In this document: positions 8,391-16,190 of the stretch, piece by piece
Numbering within the stretch: position 1 is the first letter of the stretch
Layout of the letters: every line of letters begins with the position of its first letter
Assembly: GCF_000714545.1 (NCBI RefSeq)
Contig: NZ_AUNB01000051.1
Coordinates: 1-64,000 of the forward strand
Length of the DNA: 64,000 bases
From: Thioclava indica
GTDB lineage: Bacteria; Pseudomonadota; Alphaproteobacteria; Rhodobacterales; Rhodobacteraceae
Direction of reading: 5' to 3'
Made by a program: the position numbers and the translations under genes
The notes under the pieces: generated by a model
Told to the model about the DNA's origin: nothing
Seen by the model: the letters and a program-made list of their open reading frames with translations, nothing else
The model's database searches: none

Positions 8391-9674
8391 ATGCTGAGCT
8401 TATCCAATTTGCGTTGGCGGTTGCGGACCATGTTGCGCGAGATTTGGGTGCGCGTGACCGCCTTTGGGGTGCTCGGTATTTTGACGGCCCTCGGTTCGGC
8501 GTGGTTTGGTCACATGATCCCGGACGAGGTCGGTCTCAAGATGGGGGCGGATTCGGTCGAGCCGATCCTGACGATCATGGCCACCGCCATGCTGACGGCC
8601 ACGACGTTTTCGCTGCAAATTATGATCACCGCCTTTGGGTCGGCCCAAACCAGTGCCACCCCGCGCGCGATCAAGCTGATGCAAACCGACCGGATCACGC
8701 AAAACGTGCTGGCCAGTTTTATCGGCTCGTTTGTGTTTGCATTGGTGGGGATTATCGCGCTGCAGACGCAGATTTACGGGGCCTCGGGGCGGTTTTTGCT
8801 GCTGGTGGTGACGATCGGTGTGGTCGCGATCGTGGTGGTCTCGCTGTTGCGCTGGGTGCAACATCTCAGCGAATTCGGGCGGCTTGGCGATGTGATTTCG
8901 CGCGTTGAGGACTCGGCTGCAAACGCGCTGGAGAACCGTTGCGCGGATCCGTATCTGGGTGCTCGGCCTTGGGAGGCGCCGCCCTCCGGTGTTTGGCCCG
9001 TGAAATCGCGGCGCACCGGAAATGTTCAGCATGTTGATATTTCGCAGTTGCAAGAGATTGCGCAAGCTCATGATTGCCGGATCTGGCTGTGTGCGCCGCC
9101 GGGCAATTTCGTGCATCCCGCGGCTGATCTGGTTGTGTGTGACGGGCTGCCTGTGGATGCACAGATGCGCGCCCAGATGGAGGACGCAATTCTTGATGGC
9201 TTTGCCGTTGATCATGCGCGCGACTTTGAACAGGACCCGCAATTTGGCCTGATCGCCTTGGCCGAGATCGCGTCGCGCGCGCTCTCGCCTGCCGTGAATG
9301 ATCCGGGCACGGGTATTGATATTTTGGGCCGTCTGACGCGCGTGTTGGCCAGTTGGGATCCGGCATCCGAGTTTGAGCTGCGCCATGATCGCATTTATGC
9401 GCACAGTATTCCGCCAGAGCAGTTAATCGAAGATGCGTTTTCCGCGATTTCGCGCGATGGGGCGGGGCTGTTTGAGGTGGCGTTGCGCCTGCAAGTGGTG
9501 CTGGGGGCGCTGGCGCAGATGTCGCCTGAACAGTTCGCCAAACCCGCTGCCAGGCAGGCCCTTCGCGCTGCGCTGCAATCGGAAGAGGCATTGCCCTTGG
9601 CTGAAAACCGCGCGCGCATCACTGCCGCCGCCGCAACCTTGGCGAAAGAGGTCGGCGTGTCGCAGCCGATATAG
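8391..9674 (+). CDS. DUF2254 family membrane protein
   Basis: A 427-residue protein with four predicted membrane helices in the first 170 residues and a large soluble C-terminal part. The stretch TATTFSLQIMITAFGSAQTSATPRAI and the later ALAEIASRALSPAVNDPGT (each given here as a short excerpt of the region near residues 65 and 285) are typical of DUF2254. AAGGGGA precedes the ATG and decides the start. The function of the family is unknown. It follows the M48 gene after 22 bases and may be co-transcribed with it. Confidence 0.85.
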   Translation: MLSLSNLRWRLRTMLREIWVRVTAFGVLGILTALGSAWFGHMIPDEVGLKMGADSVEPILTIMATAMLTATTFSLQIMITAFGSAQTSATPRAIKLMQTDRITQNVLASFIGSFVFALVGIIALQTQIYGASGRFLLLVVTIGVVAIVVVSLLRWVQHLSEFGRLGDVISRVEDSAANALENRCADPYLGARPWEAPPSGVWPVKSRRTGNVQHVDISQLQEIAQAHDCRIWLCAPPGNFVHPAADLVVCDGLPVDAQMRAQMEDAILDGFAVDHARDFEQDPQFGLIALAEIASRALSPAVNDPGTGIDILGRLTRVLASWDPASEFELRHDRIYAHSIPPEQLIEDAFSAISRDGAGLFEVALRLQVVLGALAQMSPEQFAKPAARQALRAALQSEEALPLAENRARITAAAATLAKEVGVSQPI

Positions 9675-9783
9675 GCTGGCGCACAGGTCAGCATTTCTCG
9701 CCTAGGTTGTCAGTTTGATCTGAATCATAGCTGAAACGAGTCGAAAAGGGCAAAACACCCCCCCAAATCTTGGGAGATGTGTC

Positions 9784-10086
9784 ATGTCCAAAGCTCGAAA
9801 TCTGAACCACCATGCCGCGATGATGAATAGAATGGCACAGGTGATGCGCATCGATCTGACTGCCGAGATGGCGCAGGGCCGGATGTCGGGCGAGGATTGG
9901 AAAGACGCGCTGGTGCGCTGCACCGGCTGCACCCAGCCGGAGGCCTGCACGCTATGGCTGTCCGAACATGATCCTGAAGATGAGGTTTCGGTGAACGAGC
10001 CTCCGAAATATTGCGAAAACCGTCTGATGATAAAGCGGCTGCGCGCTGAGGTTGCTGCCGAAAGGGCGTCGAAATCCATATCATAA
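9784..10086 (+). CDS. DUF6455 family four-cysteine protein, copy 1
   Basis: A 100-residue soluble protein whose cysteines C46, C49, C55 and C77 (RCTGC, EAC, KYC) are arranged like a small zinc- or iron-sulfur-binding site, CxxCx5C plus a distant Cys. This is the pattern of DUF6455, known mainly from Rhodobacterales and of unknown function. GGGAG precedes the ATG. A second member follows after 11 bases, so the two form an operon. No signal peptide, so it should be cytoplasmic. Confidence 0.8.
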   Translation: MSKARNLNHHAAMMNRMAQVMRIDLTAEMAQGRMSGEDWKDALVRCTGCTQPEACTLWLSEHDPEDEVSVNEPPKYCENRLMIKRLRAEVAAERASKSIS

Positions 10087-10097
10087 GGAGAGATCCG

Positions 10098-10358
10098 ATG
10101 ACTATTGCAAGCGATCTTGATCTGCATTTCTGGATCACGCGCGGGATGGCGCGACGGATGGGGGTGAACCTTGGCAAAGCGGTGCAGGAGGGTCGTCTGA
10201 CGCGAGCCGATGTTGCCACGATGATCACCGCCTGTCGCACCTGCGGGCGCAGCGAATTCTGTCTGGCCCTGCTGTCAGAGCGCGGATCTGCCCCTGATGC
10301 ACTGCCCGCTGACTGCCCCAATAAGCCTGCGTTGGACTCGCTGCGCGTGGTGCACTGA
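10098..10358 (+). CDS. DUF6455 family four-cysteine protein, copy 2
   Basis: An 86-residue relative of the preceding gene. C46, C49 and C55 (CRTC, EFC) fall at exactly the same residue numbers as in copy 1, and the fourth, C73, lies in a DCPN turn. Both share a helix with the pattern RxxxRMGxxL before the cysteines. The strong Shine-Dalgarno AAGGAGA sets the start. The similarity is partial, so this looks like an old tandem duplication, and the two may form a heterodimer (inference). Confidence 0.8.
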   Translation: MTIASDLDLHFWITRGMARRMGVNLGKAVQEGRLTRADVATMITACRTCGRSEFCLALLSERGSAPDALPADCPNKPALDSLRVVH

Positions 10359-10477
10359 TTGCAGGCCGTTTTTGGGCGGGGTCTTGCGCAGGCGCAAACG
10401 GTCATGAAAGTTTCATTTCCTAAACTTGCGCCCTATGTGTAAAGAAAAGCTGAAAGTCAGTTTCAGGATTCCTTGCC

Positions 10478-11662
10478 ATGCCGCGTGACGGACAGACCGC
10501 TCCCAATTGTTACGATGCCGAAGCGATCCCCGATGCCGCGCGCGTCGAGATTGAACGGTTGCTGAGCAGCGGGGATTTGTTTCGCTACACCTCGCAAGAC
10601 GCCCCGGTCGCGATGCTTGAGGCTGAATTCGCTGAAATGATGGGTGTGAAATACGCTTTGGCGGTATCGTCGTGCAGTCAGGCTTTGTTCCTGTCACTCA
10701 AGGCGTTGGATCTGCCGCGCGGGGCGCGCGTGCTGGTGCCCGCTTTTACGTTTGCCGCCGTGCCTTCGGCGATTGTGCATGCCGATTGCGTGCCGGTTCT
10801 GGTCGAGGTGGGCAGCAATTACCGCATTGATCTGGACGATTTCCGCGCCAAGTTTGACGACAGTATCGACGCAGTGATGATCAGCCATATGCGCGGTCAC
10901 ACCTCGGATATGGATGTGATCATGGAGCTGGCCGAGGCGCGCCATATTCCGGTGATCGAGGATGCGGCGCATTCGCTTGGCACGCTTTGGCATGGCCGCA
11001 AGATCGGCACGATTGGCCAGATCGGCTGCCTGTCGTTTCAATCCTACAAGCTGGTGAATGCGGGCGAGGGCGGTATTTTGCTGACCGATGATCCCGAACT
11101 GGCGGCGCGTGCAGTGATCATGTCGGGTGCTTACGAACATAACTGGAAAAAGCACCCCGGTCTGCAAAACAGCTTTGTGCAGTGGCAAAACAAGCTGCCG
11201 CTGTACAATTGCCGGATGCAGAACCTGTCGGCGGCGGTGATCCGTCCGCAGCTGGCCGAGGTCGAGCGGCGTATCAATGACGGGCGCGCGAACCACGATT
11301 ATGTCGCCGAGCAGCTCAATGGCAGCGACTGGCTGGATGTGCCGCCAGCGCTGGCCCCCGAAACCCGCGCACCGGATTCGTTGCAATTCAACCTTGTTGG
11401 GGAGTGGAGCGACGACGAGGCGCGCAAGCTGCAGGCCGAGGCCAAGACGCGCGGCGTGGGGGTGCAGGTCTTTGGGCTAAGCGAAGATAATGCGCGCGCC
11501 TTTTGGAATTGGCAGTTTCTGGGCGAACAGCCCGACTTGCCCCAAACCCGCGCGATGTTGATGCGGGCTTGCGACACGCGTCTGCCTGCGCGTCTGGCCC
11601 GCCCCGATCTTGATTATATTGCTGCGGCCATTCTTGAGGCGGTTGCGGCGGTCAAAGGTTAG
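10478..11662 (+). CDS. DegT/DnrJ/EryC1/StrS-type PLP aminotransferase
   Basis: A 394-residue fold-type I PLP enzyme. The cofactor-binding lysine is K191 in SYKLVNAGEGG, and EDAAHSLG near residue 161 is the PLP-ring contact. VPAFTFAAVPSAI near 88 is the usual substrate-entry loop. The family transaminates keto-sugars (or acts as a sensor/regulatory homologue) in polysaccharide and antibiotic-sugar pathways. No other sugar-nucleotide genes are adjacent, so the substrate is open. Weak upstream Shine-Dalgarno; the ATG is the first in-frame start. Confidence 0.85.
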   Translation: MPRDGQTAPNCYDAEAIPDAARVEIERLLSSGDLFRYTSQDAPVAMLEAEFAEMMGVKYALAVSSCSQALFLSLKALDLPRGARVLVPAFTFAAVPSAIVHADCVPVLVEVGSNYRIDLDDFRAKFDDSIDAVMISHMRGHTSDMDVIMELAEARHIPVIEDAAHSLGTLWHGRKIGTIGQIGCLSFQSYKLVNAGEGGILLTDDPELAARAVIMSGAYEHNWKKHPGLQNSFVQWQNKLPLYNCRMQNLSAAVIRPQLAEVERRINDGRANHDYVAEQLNGSDWLDVPPALAPETRAPDSLQFNLVGEWSDDEARKLQAEAKTRGVGVQVFGLSEDNARAFWNWQFLGEQPDLPQTRAMLMRACDTRLPARLARPDLDYIAAAILEAVAAVKG

Positions 11663-11679
11663 CCCCCCCCGATCCCCGC

Positions 11680-12591
11680 TTAGTGCGCGGGCTTGATAAA
11701 GGTGTTGTTGCGTAGCTCGGCCATGGCCGTGCGCAATTCGGCGCGGGTGTTCATCACGATCGGCCCGTGCCAGGCCACCGGCTCGCGGATCGGCGCGCCC
11801 GAGATCAGCAGAAACCGCACGCCTTGTTCGCCCGCCTGCACCAGAATCTCATCGCCCGTGCCAAAGCGCACCAGGGTCCGATTGCCCGACATGTCGCGAA
11901 TGTTCACCTCTTGACCGCCGACCTCTTTTTCCAACAACACGCCTTGGGGGGCGGAGGCCTCGGCAAACGCCGCCGCGCCTTCGAACACATAGGCGAAGGT
12001 CTGGCGATAGGTATCAACACGCAGGCGCTTTTTCACGCCCGGCGGGATGGTGATATCAAGATATTGCGGATCGGCGGCGATGCCATCGACCGGGCCACGC
12101 TGGCCCCAGAATTGTCCGGTGATGATGCGGGCAACCGTGCCGTCATCATCGGTCACCTCGGGGATGTCGCTGCCGGAAATATCCTGATAACGCGGCGCGG
12201 TCATCTTGAGATCCGAGGGCAGGTTGGCCCATAGCTGAAAGCCATGCATCTGTCCCGCCGCGTTCCCGCGCGGCATCTCCTGATGCAAAATCCCCGAGCC
12301 AGCGGTCATCCATTGCACCGAGCCCGCGCCCAGCGTGCCACGATTGCCAAGGCTGTCACCGTGATCGACCTCACCGGCCAGCACATAGGTGATCGTTTCG
12401 ATGCCGCGATGGGGATGCCACGGGAAGCCGGCCTGATAGTCCGCCGGGTCATCGCCGCGGAAATCGTCAAACAGCAGGAACGGGTCGGCCTCGGTCGGGT
12501 CGGTGAAGCCAAATGCGCGGTGCAGATGCACACCGGCCCCCTCAACGAAGGGTTGCGATTGGCGGGTTTCCAAAACGGGTCTGATCGACAT
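11680..12591 (-). CDS. pirin family protein
   Basis: A bicupin of 303 residues. The metal-binding residues of pirin are in place in the N-terminal cupin: H59 and H61 in WHPHRGIET, H103 in GILHQE and E105. Bacterial pirins have been reported as quercetin 2,3-dioxygenases and as regulators of central metabolism; which applies here is unknown. AGGGAGAG precedes the ATG. It converges on the aminotransferase gene with 17 bases between stops. Confidence 0.9.
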   Translation of the reverse strand: MSIRPVLETRQSQPFVEGAGVHLHRAFGFTDPTEADPFLLFDDFRGDDPADYQAGFPWHPHRGIETITYVLAGEVDHGDSLGNRGTLGAGSVQWMTAGSGILHQEMPRGNAAGQMHGFQLWANLPSDLKMTAPRYQDISGSDIPEVTDDDGTVARIITGQFWGQRGPVDGIAADPQYLDITIPPGVKKRLRVDTYRQTFAYVFEGAAAFAEASAPQGVLLEKEVGGQEVNIRDMSGNRTLVRFGTGDEILVQAGEQGVRFLLISGAPIREPVAWHGPIVMNTRAELRTAMAELRNNTFIKPAH

Positions 12592-12726
12592 AAGCGCTCT
12601 CCCTGATCCGGGCGACCCGCAAGATGCAGGTCGCGAACACCGTATCAGATAGGGGCGCGTGACAGGGCCGCAATTCCGCGTCTTGGCACAGATCCTATGG
12701 ACGGGCGCACAGACGAGGGCGCGCGT

Positions 12727-13461
12727 TCAGTCATCCGTATTCCAAACGAGGCGCGTTTCGCGCGGTCGCGTCACAACGAAGGTCGCGAAGGGGAGGCCCG
12801 TATACAGCCCCTGCTTTTGCACCAACGTGCCGACATGCGTGTTGCCATTTTTGTCGGTTGTCGTTTGAGTCAAGCTTGTGTCGCTGATATTCAGAAAGGG
12901 TTTAAAGCGATAGATCGTCTCGGTGATCACAGCCATGTCGCCCGCAGCCATAACGGGAAGACGATCCGCGACCGCGTCCAATCCCGCTTGGGTGTAAGGC
13001 TGTGCCAAGGTGATGTCATTGGCACCCGGTGTCGCATAGGACGCCGTTACCTTATCGGTCGTATCTTTGACCAGCGTGAATTTCCTATTCACGCCATCGC
13101 AATAGGCGCCCGGCTGATCGTCATCTTCAGCCTTGCATTTAAAAAGGGTGACGCGCAGCCAGGTTTGATTGTCGGTATCGGCATTCGTGAGATAATTGAA
13201 CACCTTTTTCAGCCCGTTCACATATTTCGGCCCGATTTCTGTTTGCTGACGCGAAATCATATCAGCAATCATATAGGTAGAACGTGTGGCGTCGGAGCGG
13301 AGGTTGAAAGCCTGGTAGATTTGAAACGACGCCAGCATCCAGCCGAACAACAAGAGCGTACTGAAGATGCCTTCAACCACGACTGAACCGGTTTCGTCGC
13401 GACGAAACGTTCTGAACCCTTTACGTTTTGATCGAACGAATTTTTTGATGATATGACTCAT
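12727..13461 (-). CDS. TadE/TadF-like pseudopilin, third gene of the operon
   Basis: A 244-residue bitopic protein. A basic head (about 20 residues) leads into DETGSVVVEGIF, where a Gly is followed at +5 by Glu at the start of a hydrophobic helix, the prepilin-type signature of TadE-like proteins. The rest is exported and contains two cysteines likely to form a disulfide. Its start overlaps the stop of the upstream TadE gene by four bases (ATGA). Minor pseudopilins of this kind belong to Tad/Flp pili, whose other parts are not in this window. Confidence 0.75.
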   Translation of the reverse strand: MSHIIKKFVRSKRKGFRTFRRDETGSVVVEGIFSTLLLFGWMLASFQIYQAFNLRSDATRSTYMIADMISRQQTEIGPKYVNGLKKVFNYLTNADTDNQTWLRVTLFKCKAEDDDQPGAYCDGVNRKFTLVKDTTDKVTASYATPGANDITLAQPYTQAGLDAVADRLPVMAAGDMAVITETIYRFKPFLNISDTSLTQTTTDKNGNTHVGTLVQKQGLYTGLPFATFVVTRPRETRLVWNTDD

Positions 13462-14066
13462 GAGTCATCTCCTGAACGCGGTTCGTTAACATACGCGGTG
13501 GTGGTAACCAATGCGTACTGGTCCCCCCAAGGCCAGGCTGCGGTCATTGCTTTCGCGAAAGGAGTATCCGGAATGATCGGTTTTACGCGTAAGCAGACAC
13601 GCATAATCATTATCTGGTCCCCCGTCCCGTATTCGATGTTCTTCGGCGGTAGAGGGTCAGTGCTGTCTTTGCTGATTTCACAATTGACAGCTTTGCCGTC
13701 CAGCGTCGAACTCCAGTCGGTTTGATCAACCGAGAAGGTTTCGACGGCAATGTTATTTCTGCAATCCTGTAGGAATGTGAGATTGCTACAGATCGAATTT
13801 TTCAGGGTTTCTTCGTCCGGTTTACCATCTAACCCAAGCTGCATCACGCGCGATGTCAACGCGACGCGTTGGTCAAGCAGCGTCTTCTTCATGAACATCA
13901 CCGACATCTCGATCGTGCTGAGAAGAATGAAGAACAAAAAGACGATCCAGAGCAACGAGGGGATGGTGACCGCACCACTTTCGTCGTGGCGAAACCGCGC
14001 GAGCGCGCCAGAGCGGGCACGGTGTTTCTTGACTGGTGTGGAGCTGGTCATTGTCGGTGTCCGCAT
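13458..14066 (-). CDS. TadE-like pseudopilin, second gene of the operon
   Basis: A protein of 202 residues with a basic N-terminus, the motif RHDESGAVTIPSLLW and a membrane helix near residues 35-55, then an exported domain with four cysteines. DESGAVT is the TadE signature position, but the Glu at +5 is replaced, so processing by the prepilin peptidase is uncertain. The ATG at 14051 (MTSS) is an equally possible start; neither has a clear ribosome-binding site. Coupled to the next gene by a 4-base overlap. Confidence 0.72.
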   Translation of the reverse strand: MRTPTMTSSTPVKKHRARSGALARFRHDESGAVTIPSLLWIVFLFFILLSTIEMSVMFMKKTLLDQRVALTSRVMQLGLDGKPDEETLKNSICSNLTFLQDCRNNIAVETFSVDQTDWSSTLDGKAVNCEISKDSTDPLPPKNIEYGTGDQIMIMRVCLRVKPIIPDTPFAKAMTAAWPWGDQYALVTTTAYVNEPRSGDDS

Positions 14067-14113
14067 TGGATTTGGAAGGAGGGGCTGGGCCGGTTGCGCG
14101 GCCCAGTCAGGTG

Positions 14114-15850
14114 TTAGTTGGTCAAGCGCAGCGAACTGATTGCAGAGCTGATCGAGGCAAATGTATCGGTAAGATCGCTGGTGCCTGCCACATAGGCGTA
14201 AGTCGGGCCCGAGCTACAGCTTGCCAGCAGGTTTTTACTTCTGGTCGGGGCGCTCAATGCGATGGTGAAGATCTTGATCCCCTTGGCCTTTGCTGCTGTG
14301 CAGGCTTTGGCTAGGTTCGCATCTTGCAACGAACTGGTATCCTTAACCGCCATCTCATCAACGAGTTTTGAATACCAACTATATTCCGACCTACTACTGT
14401 TGAGTTTGTAGTTTGCAGGCGCGAGGAATTTTCTGGCGATCCATTTCAGGTTTCTTTTGCCTCCCCAGACAGTTTGCCATGTGAGGTGGTGAAGCGTGGT
14501 GTTGTTTTTTGAGCCGACAATGTCATTTTCTGACACCCATTTTTTCGTTTTGAACCTGTAGTATATATTGCTACGACCCTCATCTTCGCGTTGCTTGGAG
14601 CGCCAGTAGAGTTTCTCCCACGCGTCTCCGTATAACGAAATCGCGTTTGAGCTGCCGCTATAGGTTGAGAAGAAATCCGAGTAACCCGTGCGATACGCCA
14701 TTTTTGTCGAATAGGTGCTGGTGTTTTCGCCATCCGTCATCAGGATCATCACCTTGAGCGAGGTATCTTTCACCGGGGTATCTGGTGTGGGATAATCAAA
14801 CGGGCGGTTATCGACCGAGCTATCGATCAAATCATCTTTTGCCAGTTGTTCGGCGACAGGCTGAGCAGATGGATCAAGCAAGGCTAGGCCCCATTTTGCA
14901 CCAATATCGATTGATGTATTTCCGCTCGCACCCAAGCTGTTGATTTTGTTTTTAAGTTCCGTTTTGTCGTTTTGGAACGCCATCACCGAAGAATAGCTTC
15001 TTTTCCAACAGTTCTGGGACGAACTGTAGGAACTTGTGGTTTCATTTGAAGACCGGCCGCTTCCAAACATGGTGCGCGGCAAAGTGTCGGTTGTGGAAAT
15101 CGCGAGGTCATTGAAGTCGAGCGTTTCAACGTCGACACAGGTGTTTTGCGTGTGATCGTCTGACAGTTTGTATATTTTGGCTAAATCGTCGCCTATCGAC
15201 ACCTGCTGGTTATAGGGCACGATTGAAATTGAAAGCCGTCCCTCGGGGGCCGAGGGCGGTTGAACTTTTTCGAACAGATCATCGACAAAGCTGTCCGCCG
15301 CACTACGAAGGCTTTGAATTTTGCTTTTGTTGCTCGATGAATTGTTATCTCTCTGGCCCATCGAGCCCGAGACATCAAGCACCATCGACACTTCGACATT
15401 GCCGATGGACTCCACAGCCTGAGATTTGCTGTTGGACGGCACCGAGTCGATATGCGTGAGCGCGCCAAACATTGTGGGCATATGGTCGGTCACCTGCGCG
15501 GTCACGCGACGATATTCGCCATGCTCGCCCTCTTCCACGACCGGAACGACGTCAAGATAGGATAGCCCGGCCTTTTTCATGTAATCTTTGACCACCTCTG
15601 CGGGGGGCATGGATTGGTCGAGGTCGGCCGCAGCCAGCGTGGCGCGGTCAAGAGTGGCCTGGATCACGGTGCGACGCTCTTCCCCACGTTCAAGATCAAT
15701 CGCGATCCCTGTAAAGATCATCATCGCGACAAGCAGGAACAAACTCATAACGATGAGCGAGCCATCCTCTTCACGATAGAACCGGCGCAGCCGAGACTTT
15801 CGTCCGGCCACTTCTTTCGCAAACACTTCAGACATACGCATCTTCATCAT
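14114..15850 (-). CDS. TadG-like protein with von Willebrand factor A domain
   Basis: A 578-residue protein of the Tad (Flp pilus) locus. A basic head and a membrane helix at about 31-51 are followed by a vWA domain with the metal-binding motif DVSGS at residues 159-163 and the second acidic motif MTDGEN near 375. Between that motif and the closing part of the domain lies an insertion of about 110 residues unusually rich in Trp, Tyr, Lys and Ser, encoded by visibly AT-richer DNA (about 14340-14720). AAGGAG precedes the ATG. First gene of a three-gene unit; the tadABCZ, cpa and flp genes are absent here. Confidence 0.82.
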   Translation of the reverse strand: MMKMRMSEVFAKEVAGRKSRLRRFYREEDGSLIVMSLFLLVAMMIFTGIAIDLERGEERRTVIQATLDRATLAAADLDQSMPPAEVVKDYMKKAGLSYLDVVPVVEEGEHGEYRRVTAQVTDHMPTMFGALTHIDSVPSNSKSQAVESIGNVEVSMVLDVSGSMGQRDNNSSSNKSKIQSLRSAADSFVDDLFEKVQPPSAPEGRLSISIVPYNQQVSIGDDLAKIYKLSDDHTQNTCVDVETLDFNDLAISTTDTLPRTMFGSGRSSNETTSSYSSSQNCWKRSYSSVMAFQNDKTELKNKINSLGASGNTSIDIGAKWGLALLDPSAQPVAEQLAKDDLIDSSVDNRPFDYPTPDTPVKDTSLKVMILMTDGENTSTYSTKMAYRTGYSDFFSTYSGSSNAISLYGDAWEKLYWRSKQREDEGRSNIYYRFKTKKWVSENDIVGSKNNTTLHHLTWQTVWGGKRNLKWIARKFLAPANYKLNSSRSEYSWYSKLVDEMAVKDTSSLQDANLAKACTAAKAKGIKIFTIALSAPTRSKNLLASCSSGPTYAYVAGTSDLTDTFASISSAISSLRLTN

Positions 15851-16190
15851 TTTTACTCCTTGCCCAATAATGGGCGCGTCGCCCGATCTCGTAAGACGGA
15901 CGTATTCAAGGGACTAAACTGACTAACGCTTCGGGCGGAAATAAGGCGAGGATGAGGCAAAGGTGTAGCGATTGTCGCGAGTTACGGGGGAAACCGGCAG
16001 CGCGCGGCGTCATGGTTTCTCAAATACATACAATCGAGGCAAATTCTTTTACCTCTTGGAAAGGTTTCGTTGGGTAAGCTCCCGAAATGTGGCGCGAATT
16101 GACGCTCTGGTGCCCCCAATTTGCGAATCGGGGGCGGGTTTGATGAAACCCCCTCTCGACTCCGCGCACGCGTCGCCCAATATAGGGGGT
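15851..16190. other. intergenic region between tadG and dnaG
   Basis: Divergent promoter region of 340 bases without a convincing gene. It holds two adjacent hairpins shortly before dnaG: GCCCCC / GGGGGC (16112-16135) and GGGTTT / AAACCC with a 4-base loop (16136-16151). The dnaG frame is open through most of it but the encoded sequence is not primase-like. Confidence 0.45.
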
